Shown: positions 14,887 to 24,301, numbered from the stretch's first letter. The stretch: DNA of 34,962 bases from Gemmatimonadota bacterium (GCA_016199245.1 JACQHC010000164.1:1-34962), one strand, 5' to 3'. The notes: generated from the sequence alone by a model not told the origin. Translations and numbers: made by a program.

Positions 14887-17064
14887 CTATCGGACCCGGA
14901 TGAGGTTGAGGCGCGCCTCCACCCCGCTCAACTCTCCGCTCGGCGCGCGTGTCAGTTGCAGGGCGGTACCGCGCTGGCCCGGCGGAATGCGCACGCGGAA
15001 ATACGGCCCGGAACCGGAGCGAAGGATGCCGCTCACGTCGAACGCCCCGCCGATGAACACGACCGGCACGATGGGGAACGACCGGTCGAACGTGGACGGA
15101 GCCTGCCGGTTCAGGTCGGCGAACGTGGTGCGAAACCGCCAGCGCCCATACCGCAGCCGCGCGGGGGCCGTGAAACCCGGGAGGTCGGACACATAGTTGG
15201 CGAGGAACCAGTCCGTGAGCAGCCGCGAGACCGGCTCGCCCGTGGCCGCGGCTACATTCTCCTGCCCGGTCAGCCGGGTCTCCGACAGGCGCCGTATCAC
15301 GTCGTCTCCGAACTGGTCCACGACCCAGCGCAGGAACAGCCACGACGCGCCGCGCTCTTCCAGCGTCCCCGGCGACGTGTCGAACAGCACGGGCCACGCC
15401 TCGGAGTCCTTCAGATAGTTGAACGCGTTCAACAGGTTGCCAACGGCGAAATCGGAAAACGCACGCTGACTGCCCAGGCTCAGGAATCGGAACGCGCCCA
15501 GCTCCTCGGCCAGGTGGGACATCGCCTCGTTGAGCCACAGGTCTTCCGCCTGCCCGGCGCGCAGCACCACGTGCTGGAAGTAGCTGATCATGTGCTGGAA
15601 TTCGTGGACGAACGTGACCGGCACAATCCGTAGCACGGACGACACGGTATGCCGGCACGTCACCGTCTGCGCCGAGTCCGGCACGATGGCGTAGAACACC
15701 TCGCCGTGGTTCGATCGCTCGTCTTTCGCGAACGCCGGATCGATGTCGATGCTGAAGAAGAATCCCGTGACGAACGACTGGCTACACTGGCTTGCCGGCG
15801 TGAGTTTGTTCACCACGGGCGTGAACAGAATCAGCACGCGCCCGTTCTGGTCCACGTCCGACTCTGCCCCGAAGGCCTGAGTGCCCACGTCGTACAACTG
15901 GTCGTCGAACACAGCACCCAGGCTATCGAAATGCGCGGTCGTGAATCCGGACGGGGCGGCCACGTCCTGATAGATGGCGGCGTGCTCGCCAACATACCGC
16001 GCTTCTGCGTCCACGGCCGTGAAGTCTTCGAGGGCATTGCATTTCAGCTTGTTGCACACGCGGAACTGCCGGTGGTCGCCCACCGAGAGCTGGGCCACCA
16101 CGGGCGCTCCCGGCGGCGACTCCATGAGCGGCGGACGCGGTTGGCGCGCGAAGCCCGCTTCCGCCTCGCGCAGCGCATCATGGAACGCCAGGCCGAACGG
16201 CGTCTCCCGCTGCACCGCGCCCCGCGCGAGCACGATGCCCGCCGAGTCCCCGCGCAGGCGATACGACATGGGAAACCCGGGAACGCCGCTCGTGGCCTGC
16301 GGCCCCACGAGGTACTCCGCAGTGTCCCCCGTGGCCGGCGGGAGCACCACGCATCCCGCCACGCGCGACGGATCCACCGCGGCATAGTCGCCGACGGCAA
16401 GCCGAACCGGCGCCGAAGCCGCCGGAGCCGTGTACGTGCCTGACAGCTCGTTGCTCGCCGCCACGCCCGCGCGCGCCCGCACGCTCACGCTCCCCGGCGC
16501 GAGACACACCGGTGCCACGACACTCGTGGTGGTCGCCCCGTTGCCACCGATGCGCCGCGTGGGCACACCGGCGATGTCAACGGTCACGGTCGTGTCGAGC
16601 CCCGTTCCCGAGACGCCGATCGTATCCCCACCGCCGAATGACGTGGGATTGATGCCACTGAGCGCCGGCGGCGCCACGGCCGTAGCCGCGAAGTCCACAG
16701 TGCGGTCCGGCTTCGCCACTAACTGCGCCCGAACCGCGTACGGGCCGGGCGTCGTTCCCAGCCGCACGGCCACCTCCGCCCGGCCGTTGCCGTCCGCCGC
16801 GGTGGTCGAGTCCGACAGCAATGCGCCCGTCCCGGACATCACGGTCCAGCGCACCAAGGCTCGGCGGGCCGCGCTCCCATCCGCGGTTCGCGCGATCACG
16901 GCCAGCGGATTGGCCAGAAACCCGCCCGCGGGCGCGGTCTGCGCGTCCGCGCCCGCCACCTTCTCGATCGTTTCCGGCACGAATACGACGATGTCCTCGC
17001 CGCCGCACGCGAAGGCAAGCGCCAGCGGCACGAGCCGCGTCAGTGACCTCATGGCGTTCGACAT
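14887..17064 (-). CDS. M30-like zinc metallopeptidase lipoprotein with IPT/Ig-like domains
   Basis: 725 residues. The N-terminus (VPLALAFACGGED) carries a lipobox-like Cys20. Residues about 35-130 resemble a bacterial Ig-like domain. About 132-210 resemble an IPT/TIG fold (INPTSFGGGDTIGVSGTGL, VDIAGVPT). The catalytic part has HEFQH (487-491) and the downstream glutamate in WLNEAMSHLAEE (Glu513), the layout of hyicolysin-type M30 and related gluzincins. It is preceded by DVDQNGRVLILFTP, a segment common in that group. A C-terminal beta-rich domain follows. It should hydrolyse extracellular or periplasmic protein. ATG 17064 and ATG 17052 are both possible starts. On the minus strand TTGTCA, 18 nt, TAAGTT just upstream could be its promoter; if so the later ATG is favoured. 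It heads the four-gene minus-strand cluster. Confidence 0.8.
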   Translation of the reverse strand: MSNAMRSLTRLVPLALAFACGGEDIVVFVPETIEKVAGADAQTAPAGGFLANPLAVIARTADGSAARRALVRWTVMSGTGALLSDSTTAADGNGRAEVAVRLGTTPGPYAVRAQLVAKPDRTVDFAATAVAPPALSGINPTSFGGGDTIGVSGTGLDTTVTVDIAGVPTRRIGGNGATTTSVVAPVCLAPGSVSVRARAGVAASNELSGTYTAPAASAPVRLAVGDYAAVDPSRVAGCVVLPPATGDTAEYLVGPQATSGVPGFPMSYRLRGDSAGIVLARGAVQRETPFGLAFHDALREAEAGFARQPRPPLMESPPGAPVVAQLSVGDHRQFRVCNKLKCNALEDFTAVDAEARYVGEHAAIYQDVAAPSGFTTAHFDSLGAVFDDQLYDVGTQAFGAESDVDQNGRVLILFTPVVNKLTPASQCSQSFVTGFFFSIDIDPAFAKDERSNHGEVFYAIVPDSAQTVTCRHTVSSVLRIVPVTFVHEFQHMISYFQHVVLRAGQAEDLWLNEAMSHLAEELGAFRFLSLGSQRAFSDFAVGNLLNAFNYLKDSEAWPVLFDTSPGTLEERGASWLFLRWVVDQFGDDVIRRLSETRLTGQENVAAATGEPVSRLLTDWFLANYVSDLPGFTAPARLRYGRWRFRTTFADLNRQAPSTFDRSFPIVPVVFIGGAFDVSGILRSGSGPYFRVRIPPGQRGTALQLTRAPSGELSGVEARLNLIRVR

Positions 17065-17245
17065 CCGCGCAACTTACGACGCGCCTCGTCGGTTTGACAA
17101 TCTGGAGCATCGCGCCGCGCGCGACGCGACGATGCAGCGCGTCTCGCACCTCGGGTGCTCTCGAACCTCTGGCGCGACAAGTTGGAACGGCACTAGCTTA
17201 CCACGGCGAGCCCCGTCCGTTCGTCGGTTCCCTAACAACCGGTCG

Positions 17246-20200
17246 ATGCCTTTCGTCCACCTCCACACCCATTCCGAGTACTCGCTGCTGGACGGCGCCA
17301 ATCGCGTGCCGGAACTGGTGGCGCGCACCAGGGAACTGGGGATGGACACGCTGGCCGTGACGGACCACGGCAATCTGTACGCGGCCTGCGCCTTCTACAC
17401 CGAGGCCCGCGCGGCGGGCGTCCGCCCGATCCTCGGCGTGGAGGCGTACGTGGCGTTTGGCTCGCGGCACGCCCGGGAGAAGGCGCCGGGCGCGCCGGCC
17501 CACTACTCGCACCTCGTCCTCCTGGCCCGGAATCGCGCGGGCTACCGCAACCTCATCAAGTTGTCGTCGATCGGATTTCTCGAGGGGTACTACCGCCGCC
17601 CGCGGATTGACCGGGACGTGCTGGAGCGTCACGCCGAGGGCCTGGTATGTCTCGCCGCCTGCCTGTCCGGGGAAGTGTCGCTGTGGCTGCGGCAGGGAAA
17701 CATGGAGGCCGCGAAGGCGTCGGCCCAGTGGTTCGCCCGCACCTTCGGACCGGAGGCCTTCTGGCTCGAAGTGCAGAACCACGGCATCGCAGACGAGCGC
17801 GTCGTGGCCGAGGGCATGTTTCACCTGGCGGACGAGCTCGGCCTGCCCGTGGTCCTCACCAACGACGCGCACTACCTGCGCCGGGAGGACGCCGAGGCTC
17901 ACGACGTGTTGCTGGCCATCGGCACCGGCAAGGATCTCGATGATCCGGCTCGATTCCGCTTCGTAGGCCAGGAGAGCTACCTCAAGTCCGAAGCGGAGAT
18001 GGCCGCGCTCTTTCCGGGCAGGCCCGAGCTGCTGGCCCGGACGCAACGCGTCGCGGACCTGTGCGAGTTCGATTTCGAGAAGCGCTACTTCCTGCCCGAG
18101 TTCCCCCGCCCCGCCGGGTACGCGTCGGACAACGACTTGCTCGTCGAGCTGGCCAGCGACGGCGCACGGCGACGCTACGGCACGCCGCTGCCCCCGGCGG
18201 TCAGCCAGCGCCTCGACTACGAGCTCGGCGTGATCACGACGACGGGCTACGCCGGGTATTTCCTGATCGTGCAGGACTTCATCCGCGCGGCACGCGAGCG
18301 CGGGATTCCCGTGGGGCCCGGGCGCGGCTCCTCGGCGGGCTCGCTGGTCGCCTACGCGCTCGGGATCACCAACGTGGACCCGCTGCGGTTCGATCTGCTG
18401 TTCGAGCGGTTCCTCAACCCCGAGCGCGTGTCCATGCCGGACATCGACGTGGATTTCTGCTTCGAGCGGCGGGGCGAAGTGATCGACTACGTGCGGCAGC
18501 GCTACGGTCGCTCGAGCGTGGGACAGATCATCACGTTCGGGACGCTCAAGGCGCGCGCCGCCGTGCGGGACGTCGCCCGGGTGCTGCGCCTGCCGGTGAG
18601 CGACGCGGATCGGATCGCCAAGCTGATCCCCTCCGGACCAGCGTATGCGTTGTCGCTCCAGGAAGCGGCACACAAAGTGCCGGAGCTGGCGACGCTGCGC
18701 AAGGCGGACCCGACCGTGGCGCGACTGGTGGACTTGAGTAGCCGCATCGAGGGGTTGTCGCGCCACGCCTCGGTCCACGCGGCCGGCGTCGTCATCGCCC
18801 CCGGACCACTCGACGAATACGTGCCCGTATGCACGGCCGTGCAAAAGGCGGGCGCCGGCGCCGAACAGGAAGAGGGCATCATCACGCAGTACGACATGAT
18901 CGGCCTCGAGCAGGTCGGCATGTTGAAGATGGACTTTCTCGGCCTCAAGACGCTGACGGTGATCCACGACGCAGTCGAGATGGTCCGGCAGCGCCGCGGC
19001 GTCACGATCGACATGGACCAGATCGACCTCGACGACCCTGAGGTCTACCGGCTGCTGCGGGAAGGCCGGACCGCCGGCGTGTTCCAGTTCGAATCGCCGC
19101 TGGGCACGGACATGCTGCGCCAGCTGCGCTGCGACCGGTTCGATGATCTCGTGGCGACCAACGCATTGGTCCGGCCCGGTCCGCTCGACTCGGGCATGCA
19201 TCTGGTCTACATTCGCCGGAAGCGCGGCGAGGAAAAAGTACGTTACCCGCACCCGGCCCTGCGCGAGGTGCTCGAGCCGACGTACGGCGTGATCGTGTAT
19301 CAGGAGCAGGTGATGCGGATCGCCAACGTGCTGGCAGGCTACAGCCTGGCCGAGGCCGACGTGCTTCGCAAGGCGGTGGGGAAGAAGGACAAGGAGCTGC
19401 TCCAGCGGGAGCTCCTGGATTTCGTCGAGCGGGCCGTAGCGAACGGACACACCCGCCGGGTCATCGAGGACATCGCCTCGCAGATCGAGACGTTCGGCCG
19501 GTACGGATTCCCCAAGGCGCACGCGGTCGCCTACAGCGTCCTGTCGTTTCAGACCGCCTGGCTCAAGGCGCATCAGCCGGCGGAGTTCATAGCCGCCCTG
19601 CTGTCCTCGGAAATCGGCAACAGTGAAAAGGTCGTGGCCTACATCGCCGAAGCCCGGGAGTTGGGACTCCGCGTCCTGCCACCGTCGGTCAACGAATCGG
19701 GGTGGAAGTTCACCGTGACGGGGGACAACGACATCCGCTTCGGCCTCGGTGCGATCCGGAACGTGGGCTGGGGCGCCATCGAGTCAATTCTCGCCGGCCG
19801 GGCCGAAGGCGGGCCGTACACGTCTCTCGCCGATTTCTGCGAACGGGTGGACCTGCGACTGTGCAACAAGCGCGTGGTCGAGTCGCTCATCGCCGCGGGA
19901 GCGCTCGATCAGTTGCACGAGAACCGGGCGCAGCTGGTTGCGGCGCTGGACACGGCGCTGGCGGCCGCGCAGCTGCGGCAGGCGGAGCGCCAGGCCGGCC
20001 AGGCGACGTTGTTCGAAGACAGCGGAGGATCGTCCGCCTCGCCGGCCCCCCTGCCCGACGTCGAGGCGTGGTCTGAGGCGGAGCGCCTGGCCAGAGAAAA
20101 AGACGTGATCGGTTTCTTCATCTCCGGCCATCCACTCGAGCGCTTCCGCGACGAGGTCGCGCTGTTCGGGACGCGCACCACCGCGACGCTGGAGACCTGG

Positions 20201-20725
20201 AGCGAGCACCAGGTCACCGCTGCGGTCGTGGTGACCGTGGTGAACCGCCGCATCAGCCGCAAGTCGGGTGCCGAGTATGCGCGGCTCACGCTCGAGGACT
20301 TCCATGGGGTCGCGGAGGCCATCGTGTTCCCGGAGGCCTGGAGCAAGCTGGCGCAAGTGATCGTGCCAGACGCTGCCCTGCTGCTCACCGGCAGCTACAG
20401 CGCCCGGGATCGCGGCGAGGACCGCGCTCCGTTCGTGGTGGAAGCGGCACAGCCACTCGAGGAGCTCAAGCGTTCCGGCGCTGTCGGGCTCGCCCTCACG
20501 TGGCGCGCCGGCGAAGGGCCCGACCGGGACGCCTCACGGGCAGCCGCGGCGCTGTGCGCGGCGCACCCCGGCGCGGCGCCGGTGCTCGTCGAGTGGACGG
20601 ACGGCAACGGCCACGCCGCGCGGCTGCGCTCCCAGCGCCTCCGGGTCGAGCTGAACGACGTGCTGCTAGCGGGGCTGCGGCACCTCCTGGGACCGGAACG
20701 CGTCCGCCTGGTGCGGGCACGGTAG
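17246..20725 (+). CDS. dnaE: DNA polymerase III alpha subunit
   Basis: The replicative polymerase catalytic subunit, 1159 residues, the usual DnaE length. The N-terminal PHP domain starts HLHTHSEYSLLDG. Candidate metal ligands His7, His9, Asp16, His41, Glu66, His89, Cys139, Asp207 and His209 all appear present, as in DnaE proteins with intrinsic 3'-5' exonuclease. The palm carries GPGRGSSAGS and the catalytic PDIDVDF (Asp399, Asp401). Fingers follow, including the PAEFIAALLSSE segment, then a C-terminal OB-type domain (SGAEYARLTLEDF). ATG 17246 begins directly at the conserved MPFVHLHTHSE; further in-frame codons upstream lie antisense to the metallopeptidase gene and are not DnaE-like. No clear Shine-Dalgarno sequence was seen. 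accA follows after 9 nt. Confidence 0.97.
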   Translation: MPFVHLHTHSEYSLLDGANRVPELVARTRELGMDTLAVTDHGNLYAACAFYTEARAAGVRPILGVEAYVAFGSRHAREKAPGAPAHYSHLVLLARNRAGYRNLIKLSSIGFLEGYYRRPRIDRDVLERHAEGLVCLAACLSGEVSLWLRQGNMEAAKASAQWFARTFGPEAFWLEVQNHGIADERVVAEGMFHLADELGLPVVLTNDAHYLRREDAEAHDVLLAIGTGKDLDDPARFRFVGQESYLKSEAEMAALFPGRPELLARTQRVADLCEFDFEKRYFLPEFPRPAGYASDNDLLVELASDGARRRYGTPLPPAVSQRLDYELGVITTTGYAGYFLIVQDFIRAARERGIPVGPGRGSSAGSLVAYALGITNVDPLRFDLLFERFLNPERVSMPDIDVDFCFERRGEVIDYVRQRYGRSSVGQIITFGTLKARAAVRDVARVLRLPVSDADRIAKLIPSGPAYALSLQEAAHKVPELATLRKADPTVARLVDLSSRIEGLSRHASVHAAGVVIAPGPLDEYVPVCTAVQKAGAGAEQEEGIITQYDMIGLEQVGMLKMDFLGLKTLTVIHDAVEMVRQRRGVTIDMDQIDLDDPEVYRLLREGRTAGVFQFESPLGTDMLRQLRCDRFDDLVATNALVRPGPLDSGMHLVYIRRKRGEEKVRYPHPALREVLEPTYGVIVYQEQVMRIANVLAGYSLAEADVLRKAVGKKDKELLQRELLDFVERAVANGHTRRVIEDIASQIETFGRYGFPKAHAVAYSVLSFQTAWLKAHQPAEFIAALLSSEIGNSEKVVAYIAEARELGLRVLPPSVNESGWKFTVTGDNDIRFGLGAIRNVGWGAIESILAGRAEGGPYTSLADFCERVDLRLCNKRVVESLIAAGALDQLHENRAQLVAALDTALAAAQLRQAERQAGQATLFEDSGGSSASPAPLPDVEAWSEAERLAREKDVIGFFISGHPLERFRDEVALFGTRTTATLETWSEHQVTAAVVVTVVNRRISRKSGAEYARLTLEDFHGVAEAIVFPEAWSKLAQVIVPDAALLLTGSYSARDRGEDRAPFVVEAAQPLEELKRSGAVGLALTWRAGEGPDRDASRAAAALCAAHPGAAPVLVEWTDGNGHAARLRSQRLRVELNDVLLAGLRHLLGPERVRLVRAR

Positions 20726-20734
20726 GGGCGGCCG

Positions 20735-21697
20735 ATGGCTATCGCACCGTCGCTGGACTTCGAGAAGCCGCTGGTGGACCTCCAGCGGCAGATCGAACAC
20801 TTGAAAGACATCGCCTCCGAGCGACAGCTCGACGTCGATCGCGAAATCGCGCCGCTGGAGCGGAAACTCGAAGACTTGCGCCGCGAGATCTACGCCGGGC
20901 TGACGCCGATGCAGCGCGTCCAGGTCGCCCGGCACCCCAGGCGCCCGTACACGCTCGACTACATCAGCCGGATGCTGACCGACTTCGTCGAGCTCAAGGG
21001 CGACCGCCTGTATCGCGACGACCCGGCCATCGTGGGCGGATGGGCCCGGCTCAACGGCCGCCCCATCATGGTCATCGGGCAGCAGAAGGGGCGTGATACC
21101 AAGGAGAACCTGCGCCGGAACTTCGGGATGCCGCACCCGGAGGGATACCGCAAGGCCCTGCGGTTGATGCAGGTGGCCGCGCGGTTCCACGCGCCAATCA
21201 TCACGCTGATCGACACGCCGGGCGCCTACCCCGGGCTCGGAGCCGAGGAGCGGGGGCAGGCGGAAGCCATCGCCCGCAATCTCGCGGAGATGGCGGCGAT
21301 CGAGACCGTGCTCCTCGCCGCCGTGATCGGCGAAGGAGGCTCGGGCGGCGCGTTGGCCATGGCACTCGGCGACCGCGTCCTGATGCTCGAGAACGCCGTG
21401 TACTCGGTGATCTCGCCGGAGGGATGCGCCGCGATTCTGTGGAAGGACGCCTCCCAGAAGGAACGCGCGGCTGAGGCGCTGCGGCTCACGGCGCGCGACC
21501 TGATCCAGCTCGGCGTGATCGACGAAATCGTGCCCGAGCCGGCGGGCGGCGCCCACGCCGATCCCGACGGCGCTGCGCGCGCACTGGCCGACGCCCTCGA
21601 TCGTCACCTGCGGGAGCTGGAGCACGAGCCCGCGCAGCGATTGGTGCGGCGGCGCGCCGACAAGTACCTCAAAATGGGCCAGGTGCGAGAGGCCTGA
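20735..21697 (+). CDS. accA: Acetyl-CoA carboxylase carboxyltransferase alpha subunit
   Basis: 320 residues, normal for AccA. With AccD it transfers the carboxyl group from biotin to acetyl-CoA, forming malonyl-CoA in the first step of fatty acid synthesis. Family landmarks: N-terminal DFEKPLVDLQRQIEHLK, YISRMLTDFVELKGDR, QQKGRDTKENLRRNFGM, TLIDTPGAYPGLGAEERGQ, IGEGGSGGALAMALGD and ISPEGCAAILWKDA, all characteristic of the carboxyltransferase crotonase fold. The AGGGGCG directly after the dnaE stop acts as ribosome-binding site for ATG 20735, implying coupling with dnaE. accD is not in the window. The stop codon is immediately followed by the GTG of the next gene. Confidence 0.97.
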   Translation: MAIAPSLDFEKPLVDLQRQIEHLKDIASERQLDVDREIAPLERKLEDLRREIYAGLTPMQRVQVARHPRRPYTLDYISRMLTDFVELKGDRLYRDDPAIVGGWARLNGRPIMVIGQQKGRDTKENLRRNFGMPHPEGYRKALRLMQVAARFHAPIITLIDTPGAYPGLGAEERGQAEAIARNLAEMAAIETVLLAAVIGEGGSGGALAMALGDRVLMLENAVYSVISPEGCAAILWKDASQKERAAEALRLTARDLIQLGVIDEIVPEPAGGAHADPDGAARALADALDRHLRELEHEPAQRLVRRRADKYLKMGQVREA

Positions 21698-22765
21698 GTG
21701 CCCGACCTCATCGAAGTCCGGTTCAAAGGCAACCGGAAGGACTACTTCACGTCGGACGGCGCCCCCGAGATCTCGGTGGGCGGCGCCGTGCTCGTCGAGG
21801 CGGATCGCGGGCTGGACCTGGGCACCGTGACCGCCATCGGCGAGCTGGCGACGCGCAAGTGCGGGGTCGCGTGCGCCGGCTGCGCCAGCGGGGCTACACG
21901 CGAGCCCAAGGGTCGCGTCGTACGGCGCGCGACCGACGAGGACACCCACCTCGCCGGCGAGCTGCGCAAGGCCGAAGAGGACGTGCGCCGCAAGGTGATC
22001 GAACGCGTGCGGGCCCACGATCTCGCCATGAAGGTGTCCGACGCGGAATGGCAATGGGACCGGAAGAAGCTGACGGTTTACTTCACCGCCGAGCAACGTG
22101 TCGACTTTCGCGCGTTGGTGCGGGACCTAGCGACGTTGTTCCGCACGCGCATCGATCTGCGGCAGATCGGCGCGCGCGACGAGGCCAAGCGCCTGGACGG
22201 CGTGGGCCGGTGTGGCCGGCAATACTGCTGCTCGACCTGGCTCACGGAGCTTCGACCGGTAAGCCTGACGCTCGCCAAGGACCAGTCCCTCTCGTTGAAC
22301 CCCTCGCAAATCTCGGGCGGCTGCGGGCGCCTGTTGTGCTGCCTGCGCTACGAGCACGAGTTCTACGTCGCCAGCCGACGCCGCTTCCCCAAAGAGGGCC
22401 GCACCATCCAGACAAGCCGCGGCGCCGAGCGGGTGCTGGCCATCGATCTCTTCCGGGAACGGGTGCTGCTGCGCGCCGAGGATGGATCGACCCGTGCCCT
22501 CGCGCTGGCCGAGCTTCGTGAGGAGTTGGGCGAGAGCGGGCCGGAGGCGCTTGCGCCGCCGAGTCCACCGCCGCCGCCGGTCACGCCCGAAGAGCCCGAG
22601 TCGCCGGTCGCTCCCGAACGCCCCGACGACGGCATGAGTCCCGGCCGGCGGAAGCGCCGCCGCCGGCGCCGCCGCGGCCGCCGCGGTGGGACCGAGCGGC
22701 CGCCGGGCGATCCGGGCGCGCCGCCTGCCGCCGGCCCCGCGAGTCCCGAGCCGCCCGGTGGGTGA
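21698..22765 (+). CDS. ricT: PSP1/RicT-family protein with Arg-rich C-terminal tail
   Basis: 355 residues. The first 275 or so match the PSP1 domain of RicT (YaaT), a subunit of the Bacillus Y-complex that affects RNase Y-dependent mRNA processing. Conserved are VDFRALVRDLA, RTRIDLRQIGARDEAK, CGRQYCCSTW and SGGCGRLLCCLRYEH; Cys172, 177, 178, 209, 214 and 215 correspond to the iron-sulfur-linked cysteines of the family. Two additions stand out. One is an N-terminal CGVACAGC motif (Cys55, 59, 62). The other is a C-terminal extension: a proline-rich stretch from about 287, then GRRKRRRRRRRGRRGG (317-331). That tail could bind RNA. GTG 21698 follows the accA TGA with no gap and has GAGAGG 5 nt upstream. 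Role in RNA turnover is by family only. Confidence 0.9.
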   Translation: MPDLIEVRFKGNRKDYFTSDGAPEISVGGAVLVEADRGLDLGTVTAIGELATRKCGVACAGCASGATREPKGRVVRRATDEDTHLAGELRKAEEDVRRKVIERVRAHDLAMKVSDAEWQWDRKKLTVYFTAEQRVDFRALVRDLATLFRTRIDLRQIGARDEAKRLDGVGRCGRQYCCSTWLTELRPVSLTLAKDQSLSLNPSQISGGCGRLLCCLRYEHEFYVASRRRFPKEGRTIQTSRGAERVLAIDLFRERVLLRAEDGSTRALALAELREELGESGPEALAPPSPPPPPVTPEEPESPVAPERPDDGMSPGRRKRRRRRRRGRRGGTERPPGDPGAPPAAGPASPEPPGG

Positions 22766-24266
22766 GCGGTTCTACCTCACCACCGCCATCGACTATTCGA
22801 ACGGCGATCCGCACATCGGCCACGCGTTCGAGAAGATCGGGGCGGACTGCGCTGCTCGGTACCGCCGGCTGCGCGGCGACAGCGTCCGGTTTCTCATGGG
22901 CATGGACGAGAACAGTCAGAACGTGGTGGAGGTGGCCGCGCAGGCGGAAATCACACCCCAGGAATGGGTGGACCGGATGGCGGACCGGTTCCTGGACGCG
23001 TGGCGCACCTTGTCAGTCCAGCCCGACGACTTCATCCGCACCACGGAGCCGCGCCACCAGCGGGCCGTTCACGAGCTGCTGCGACGCATCGAACAACGGG
23101 GGCACATCTATCGGGGCGTGTATCGCGGCTACTACTGCACGGGCTGTGAGGCGTTCAAGCAGGAAAAGGACCTCGTAGACGGCCGCTGCCCCGAGCACCC
23201 CACCCTGGAAGTCCGCTGGGTGGAAGAGCCGAACTACTTCTTCCGCTTGTCCGGGTTCGGCGCCCGACTCCGGGAGATCTACGACGCCAATTCCGAATAC
23301 GTGCGACCGCGCGCCAAGTTCAACGAAGTCCGCAACGTCGTCGCGGGAGGGCTCCAGGACCTGTCGATCAGCCGGGCGCGGTTGCCGTGGGGCATTCCGT
23401 GGCCCGGCGATGACACCCACACCGTGTACGTGTGGTTCGACGCGCTGATCAACTACCTCGCCGCCACCGGATTCCCGGAGGCCGGCTTCGAGCAGTGGTG
23501 GCCCGCCGACCTGCACGTCATCGGGCCCGACATCGTGCGGTTCCACGCCGCGGTGTGGCCGGCAATGCTCCTTGCCGCAGATCTTCCCGTCCCGCGCGGC
23601 ATCTGGTCACACGGGTGGGTGAACTTCTCGGGCAAGCGCTTCTCCAAGACGGCCGGCGTCAAAGTCGAGCTCAAGGACGCGATCAGCCGGTACGGAGCCG
23701 ATGCGCTGCGCTACTTCCTGCTGCGCGAGGTACCGTGGGACGGAGACGGCGACTTTACCTGGGAACGATTCGACGCGCGCTACGAGGCCGACCTCGCAAA
23801 CGGATACGGCAATCTCGCCAGTCGCGTGCTCGCCATGACCGCGCGGTATCGCGACGGCGTCGTCCCCACCAACGGGGAACCCACGGCCCTCGACGTTGTG
23901 GGCGATCAGGTCATCGCGGCCTACGGCGGCGCGATGGACCAGTTTCACCTGCACGAGGGGGCGGCGCAGATCTGGCGCCTGGTGGATCGGGCAAACGGCT
24001 TCGTCCAGGAATCGGCGCCCTGGAACCTGGCCAAACGCGGGGAGGCTGCTGCGCTCGATCGCGCCCTCGCTGCGCTCGCGCGGGCGCTCCTCCGGATCAC
24101 GGTGATGGCGAGTCCGTTCATGCCGGAGAAAACCCAGCAGGCGTGGGCCGCCCTTGGCCTGGACGGAGGCATCGCGGCAGCCGGATGGGGAGACCTCCAG
24201 CGGCCAACTGTGGGGGGGGTACGGGTGCGAAAACCGAGTCCACTGTTCCCCAAACCTGGGACGTAG
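22758..24266 (+). CDS. metG: Methionyl-tRNA synthetase
   Basis: 502 residues; charges tRNA-Met with methionine. Start GTG 22758 overlaps the ricT end by 8 nt and gives the expected opening FYLTTAIDYSNGDPHIGHAFEK, with HIGH at 19-22. A single zinc knuckle, CTGC (127-130) with CPEH (144-147), marks the short, one-knuckle type. The class I core is present: YVWFDALINYL and RFHAAVWPAMLL. The KMSKS loop reads RFSKT (294-298), keeping the second lysine but replacing the first by arginine, and the usual GKDI before RFH reads GPDI. There is no C-terminal tRNA-binding/dimer domain. The sequence ends at the anticodon-binding helical bundle. The variations are conservative enough that I regard the enzyme as functional. 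Confidence 0.95.
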   Translation: MGERFYLTTAIDYSNGDPHIGHAFEKIGADCAARYRRLRGDSVRFLMGMDENSQNVVEVAAQAEITPQEWVDRMADRFLDAWRTLSVQPDDFIRTTEPRHQRAVHELLRRIEQRGHIYRGVYRGYYCTGCEAFKQEKDLVDGRCPEHPTLEVRWVEEPNYFFRLSGFGARLREIYDANSEYVRPRAKFNEVRNVVAGGLQDLSISRARLPWGIPWPGDDTHTVYVWFDALINYLAATGFPEAGFEQWWPADLHVIGPDIVRFHAAVWPAMLLAADLPVPRGIWSHGWVNFSGKRFSKTAGVKVELKDAISRYGADALRYFLLREVPWDGDGDFTWERFDARYEADLANGYGNLASRVLAMTARYRDGVVPTNGEPTALDVVGDQVIAAYGGAMDQFHLHEGAAQIWRLVDRANGFVQESAPWNLAKRGEAAALDRALAALARALLRITVMASPFMPEKTQQAWAALGLDGGIAAAGWGDLQRPTVGGVRVRKPSPLFPKPGT

Positions 24267-24301
24267 AGTCGTAAGTCGCGAAACAATAAGCAGTTACGAC
24301 T
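24267..24301. promoter_or_regulatory. Inverted repeat AGTCGTAA...TTACGACT
   Basis: Perfect 8-bp arms (24267-24274 and 24294-24301) separated by 19 nt. It starts right after the metG stop and ends 13 nt before a -35 hexamer. It may be an operator for the following promoter or a weak metG terminator; no T-tract follows. Confidence 0.45.

Noticed and set aside
16430-17245. In-frame upstream extension of dnaE
   Set aside because: Antisense to the metallopeptidase gene, and DnaE proteins begin at the conserved MPFVHLHTHSE segment.
17198-19573. Minus-strand open frame of 791 codons opposite dnaE
   Set aside because: Antisense shadow; dnaE is unmistakable on the plus strand.
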